From contig NZ_JAHKPO010000007.1 of NCBI RefSeq assembly GCF_018860365.1, positions 124,001 through 188,000 of the forward strand: 64,000 nt of DNA. The letters run 5' to 3'. Shown one piece after another: positions 60,848-64,000 of this stretch. Origin of the DNA: Arenibacter algicola (GTDB taxonomy: Bacteria; Bacteroidota; Bacteroidia; Flavobacteriales; Flavobacteriaceae). Every line of letters begins with the position of its first letter. The stretch's first letter is position 1. The notes under the pieces were generated by a model, which made no database searches, had not been told where the DNA came from, and worked only from the letters and a program-made list of their open reading frames with translations. The position numbers and the translations under genes were made by a program.

Positions 60848-63133
60848 CTATTTTTCATTGGAAAGTGAAAAAGGAAAATCCTCGCTTTTGGTTCCCCTGG
60901 CTTTGTTTGGCGTGTCCGTCATTTCAAAATCCAAAACGGCCCCTTGCATCAATTCCTTATGGCTCAACCAGTTTTTGGAATAGGTCTTTCCATTTAAGGT
61001 CAGTGTATTTACATATTTGTTGGATGCACTATTTTTAGGAGCATTGATGCTAATTTCCTTCCCGTTTTCCAAAACAAGAGTTGTTTTTTGGAACAATGGG
61101 GTCCCCAATACATATTGATCTGTTCCCGGGCAAACCGGATAGAACCCCATGGCCGAGAATACATACCAGGCAGAGGTTTGTCCGTTGTCCTCATCGCCAC
61201 AATATCCGTCAGGTGCCGGGGTATACATCCTATCCATGGTTTCCCTTACCCAATATTGGGTCTTCCAAGGTTGTCCTGCAAAATTATATAAATAGGGCAT
61301 GTGTTGAATTGGTTGATTGCCATGGGCATATTGCCCCATATTGGCTACCTGCATTTCCCGTATTTCATGGATTACAAAGCCGTAATAACTCTCGTCAAAA
61401 ACTGGTGGTAATGAAAATACTTCATCCAACTTGGCGGCAAAGGCTTCATTGCCGCCCATTAGGTTTGCCAAGCCTTGGATGTCGTGAAAAACGGACCAGG
61501 TGTAATGCCAGCTATTGCCTTCGGTAAAGGCATCTCCCCATTTAAAGGGATTAAAGGGGGCCATAAATTCGCCGTTCTTATTCTTGCCACGCATTAATTT
61601 AGTCTCTGGGTCGAACAGGTTTTTATAGTTCAGACTTCGTTTTTTATATAGGTTGATTTCTTTTTTAGGTTTGTTCAAGGCTTTTGCCAACTGATAAATG
61701 GTGAAATCGTCATAGGCATATTCCAAGGTTCTGGCTGCATTTTCATTGATGTCCACGTCATAGGGGACATAGCCAAGTTTGTTGTAATAATCCACTCCGG
61801 CGCGTCCTACTGCTGTTAAGGGGCCTGCATTATTGGCGCCATGGATGAGGGCCTCGTACAATGTGGCAATGTCATAATTTTGGTCGATTCCATTTTTTAA
61901 GTAGGCATCCGCTACAACGGAAGCGGAATTGTTTCCTACCATGACGTTTCTTAGGCCGGGACTTCCCCATTCCGGTAACCAGCCACCCTCTTTATAGGCA
62001 TTGGCAAGACCTTCTTGTATCTGGGAGTTGAGTTCGGGGTACATTAGGTTCAGAAAGGGGAAAAGGGCCCTAAAAGTATCCCAAAATCCAGTGTCGGTAA
62101 ACATATAACCCGGCAATACTTCACCGTTGTATGGGCTGTAATGCACCACTTTTCCGTTAGCATCATATTCGAAGAATTTTCTTGGGAAAAGTAATGATCT
62201 ATACAGACAGGAGTAAAAGGTCCTGAATTGATCTACACTGCCGCCTTCTACCTTGATTCTTCCCAGCTCCTTGTTCCAAGCTGCCCTTCCCTTCTGTTTT
62301 ATAGCGTCAAAATCATCGGTACCAAGCTCTTTTAAATTCAATTCAGCCTGATCATAGCCAATAAAAGAGGAAGCTACTTTGGCAATAATGACCTCGCCTC
62401 TCCTTGACTTAAAGCTTACAATGGCACCTCCGTGGTCCGTTTCAATCTCCAGACCATCCAATAGTTGCTCCCCGCTAAAAGTCTTGGTGGTTTCGAAGTC
62501 CTTATCAAAGACCATCACAAAGTAGTTTTTAAAATTTTCCGGAACCCCGCCACTGTTCTTGGTGGTATATCCTATTATTTTTCGCTCGCTTGGAATAATT
62601 TTCACATAGGAGCCTTTGTCCAAGGCATCGAGTACCACATGTGAATTTTCATTTTCAGGAAAGGTGAACCTGAACATTGCAGCTCTTTCCGTGGGGGTAA
62701 TTTCGGTGGTAATATCATGGTCGGCCAAATAAACACTATAGTAATGAGGCTTTACGATCTCTGATTTATGCGAATACCAACTGGCCCTGTCGTCTTCTGT
62801 GAAGCGTAATTTTCCAGTAAGTGGCATAATGGCAAATTGACCATAATCGTTCATCCATGGGGAGGGTTGGTGGGTTTGTTTAAAGCCCCTTAATTTATCT
62901 GCAGCGTAGGTGTATGCCCAACCATCACCCATTTTTCCCGTTTGTGGAGTCCAAAAGTTCATTCCCCAGGGCATGGCTATGGCCGGGTAGGTATTTCCGT
63001 TGGACATGCTGGGTTTGGAATCTGTGCCAACCAATGGGTTGACATAATCTACTGGTTCTTGTGCACTTGTGGTACAGGTAAGCAATAGCAAAAGGGATAA
63101 GGTTAGATTTTTCAAGTTGATGTAATTGGTCAT
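60848..63133 (-). CDS. Secreted GH92-family glycosidase with Gln at the general-acid position
   Basis: A 761-residue GH92 protein with a signal peptide (about 1-24, ending TSAQ). Family marks: VDYVNPLVGT, TDTGFWDTFRALFPFLNLMY, GGWLPEWGSPG, and CGDEDNGQTSAWYVFSAMGFY with the base Asp. In the loop where the window's other GH92 has HDNEPGHH, this one reads HGNQPIQH, so the general acid is Gln607 instead of Glu. A Gln there has been described in a GH92 enzyme that uncaps mannose from mannose-1-phospho-6-mannose, where a phosphate leaving group needs no acid. Substrate here is therefore probably not an ordinary alpha-mannoside. Monocistronic; start ATG at 63133. Confidence 0.92.
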   Translation of the reverse strand: MTNYINLKNLTLSLLLLLTCTTSAQEPVDYVNPLVGTDSKPSMSNGNTYPAIAMPWGMNFWTPQTGKMGDGWAYTYAADKLRGFKQTHQPSPWMNDYGQFAIMPLTGKLRFTEDDRASWYSHKSEIVKPHYYSVYLADHDITTEITPTERAAMFRFTFPENENSHVVLDALDKGSYVKIIPSERKIIGYTTKNSGGVPENFKNYFVMVFDKDFETTKTFSGEQLLDGLEIETDHGGAIVSFKSRRGEVIIAKVASSFIGYDQAELNLKELGTDDFDAIKQKGRAAWNKELGRIKVEGGSVDQFRTFYSCLYRSLLFPRKFFEYDANGKVVHYSPYNGEVLPGYMFTDTGFWDTFRALFPFLNLMYPELNSQIQEGLANAYKEGGWLPEWGSPGLRNVMVGNNSASVVADAYLKNGIDQNYDIATLYEALIHGANNAGPLTAVGRAGVDYYNKLGYVPYDVDINENAARTLEYAYDDFTIYQLAKALNKPKKEINLYKKRSLNYKNLFDPETKLMRGKNKNGEFMAPFNPFKWGDAFTEGNSWHYTWSVFHDIQGLANLMGGNEAFAAKLDEVFSLPPVFDESYYGFVIHEIREMQVANMGQYAHGNQPIQHMPYLYNFAGQPWKTQYWVRETMDRMYTPAPDGYCGDEDNGQTSAWYVFSAMGFYPVCPGTDQYVLGTPLFQKTTLVLENGKEISINAPKNSASNKYVNTLTLNGKTYSKNWLSHKELMQGAVLDFEMTDTPNKARGTKSEDFPFSLSNEK

Positions 63134-63433
63134 AATAGAGTTGTTGAGCAGTGATGTTGCCAGTGGTACATTTCTTTAAGAAACAAAACCAATGGCATCG
63201 TTTAAAGTTAGTTTAGAATTGCGAATATCGAAATTAGCACTTTTGACCATGGCAATAAAAAATATACACACGATTTTCTATGGAATTAACAAAAACAGCT
63301 AGGTGTATCGCAAAATCTATCCAAAATGAAAGAGGGTCAAGCATTTTGTGTCTTATCTTTGAATGGATTGCTTTTTTATTGGAAAAAGCAATTATTGTAG
63401 GTGCATGTGTATTGGATTAAAACAAGAGGCAAT
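63134..63433. other. Divergent region between GH92 and the siroheme gene
   Basis: 300 bp. A TATCTTTG box (63354-63361) matches the -7 consensus for the plus-strand gene, without a clear -33 TTG. A perfect 10-bp hairpin (ATTGCTTTTT at 63367-63376, AAAAAGCAAT at 63383-63392) follows at the start of the predicted leader, 41 bp before the ATG. No gene seen. Confidence 0.45.
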
Positions 63434-64000
63434 ATGGAAAGGAATGAATTATACCCTGTTTTTTTAAAAGTATCCCAGCTAAATATCCTTATAGTAGGCG
63501 GAGGTAACGTTGGTCTGGAAAAACTGACTTTTATGCTTAAATCCAGCCCACACGCCCAAGTAGAAATGGTGGCACCGGAATTTTTACCTCAAACATTGGA
63601 ACTTGCCAAAAAACATCAAGTAAAAATAACCAAGGATTGGTACAATAAAACGTACTTGGAAGGGCGTCATATGGTTATTGCAACCACTGATAAGGTGGCT
63701 GTAAACGAACAGGTATATCACGATTGCCGGGAAAGGCATATCCTAGTTAACGTAGCCGATAACCCACCTTTTTGTGATTTTTACATGGGAGGGATTGTCA
63801 CCAAGGGCAATGTAAAGGTGGCCATCTCCACCAATGGTAAATCGCCCACTACCGCTAAGCGCCTGCGACAGTTTTTTGAAGATGTAATTCCAGAGAATAT
63901 AGATGATCTGGTAAAAAATTTAAACGAATTCCGGAAAACTATAAAAGGTGACTTCGAGGAAAAGGTGGAAACCTTGAACGAGTTTACCAAAGGTTTGGTG
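63434..64000 (+). CDS. Precorrin-2 dehydrogenase / sirohydrochlorin ferrochelatase (5' part)
   Basis: The frame opens at ATG 63434 and is still open at the window end (189 residues visible). The N-terminus MERNELYPVFLKVSQ followed by ILIVGGGNVGLEKLTFML is the NAD-binding start of CysG(B)/Met8-type enzymes. ATTDKVAVNEQVYHDC, LVNVADNPPFCDFYMG and VAISTNGKSPTTAKRLRQF are the other typical blocks, the last containing the Ser/Pro region before the dimerisation domain. The enzyme oxidises precorrin-2 and inserts iron to make siroheme, needed by sulfite or nitrite reductase. The first gene product to be expected downstream would be sulfur-assimilation or uroporphyrinogen methyltransferase genes, but that is outside the window. 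Confidence 0.9.
   Translation, partial: MERNELYPVFLKVSQLNILIVGGGNVGLEKLTFMLKSSPHAQVEMVAPEFLPQTLELAKKHQVKITKDWYNKTYLEGRHMVIATTDKVAVNEQVYHDCRERHILVNVADNPPFCDFYMGGIVTKGNVKVAISTNGKSPTTAKRLRQFFEDVIPENIDDLVKNLNEFRKTIKGDFEEKVETLNEFTKGLV

Noticed and set aside
1-64000. Mobile element, prophage or CRISPR array
   Set aside because: No transposase, integrase, phage or cas gene and no regular direct-repeat array was seen anywhere in the window.

Overview
The window looks like chromosomal DNA from a marine-type Bacteroidota, most likely a Flavobacteriaceae. The evidence is two SusC/SusD outer-membrane pairs, an ECF-sigma/FecR/STN-SusC signalling set, TAnnTTTG-type -7 promoter boxes, moderate-to-low GC, many short-lipobox lipoproteins, and family-level resemblance of nearly every gene to Flavobacteriia. 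I see no rRNA, tRNA, CRISPR array, insertion sequence, phage gene or plasmid gene. Coding density is high and the window reads as a chain of catabolic loci with a few housekeeping genes between them.

Layout. (1) 1-3904: the end of a sodium:solute symporter, methylmalonate-semialdehyde dehydrogenase, an IolE-like dehydratase and an IolG-like dehydrogenase, i.e. part of a myo-inositol-type pathway. (2) 4191-11335: ECF sigma factor, FecR anti-sigma factor, STN-containing SusC and SusD, ending in a strong terminator. (3) 11451-17994: amine permease, glutamine-synthetase-like ligase, aldehyde dehydrogenase, iron alcohol dehydrogenase and class I glutamine amidotransferase. This is best explained as a gamma-glutamylation route for ethanolamine or a similar amino alcohol. 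(4) 18044-20302: a secreted GH92 mannosidase (minus strand). (5) 20825-28204: PEP carboxylase, a giant eight-PAS histidine kinase and a receiver-only response regulator. (6) 28422-48889: a large uronate/glycan locus. It holds a cytochrome c lipoprotein dehydrogenase, glucuronate isomerase, ThuA and LacI (minus), a second SusC/SusD, a DUF6807 lipoprotein, two exported Gfo/Idh-type proteins, fructuronate reductase, mannonate dehydratase and a DctPQM TRAP transporter. (7) 49149-57507: an aminoethylphosphonate (AEP) locus with PhnA, PhnY, PhnW, an organophosphate-type transporter, an FAD amine oxidoreductase, a Tat-type metallophosphoesterase and an XRE-cupin regulator. (8) 57908-60804: proC-proB-proA proline biosynthesis. 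(9) 60848-63133: a second GH92, which carries Gln where the general-acid Glu is expected. (10) 63434-64000: the start of a siroheme-synthase dehydrogenase gene, cut by the window end.

How the parts fit. The uronate locus would bind and import a uronate-containing glycan (SusCD), process it in the periplasm with exported oxidoreductases, import free uronates by TRAP, and convert glucuronate to fructuronate (UxaC), mannonate (SDR UxuB) and 2-keto-3-deoxygluconate (UxuA). KDG kinase and aldolase are not in the window. A LacI-type operator overlaps the -33 box in front of the second SusC, and a perfect 14-bp palindrome lies in front of the TRAP genes, so LacI control is likely. Inositol, ethanolamine, AEP and mannose, all handled here, are building blocks of eukaryotic lipids and GPI-type anchors, which may or may not be coincidence.

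The best candidates for something under-described are the amino-alcohol gamma-glutamylation cluster, the exported oxidoreductase set in the uronate locus, the extended AEP cluster, and the Glu-to-Gln GH92.
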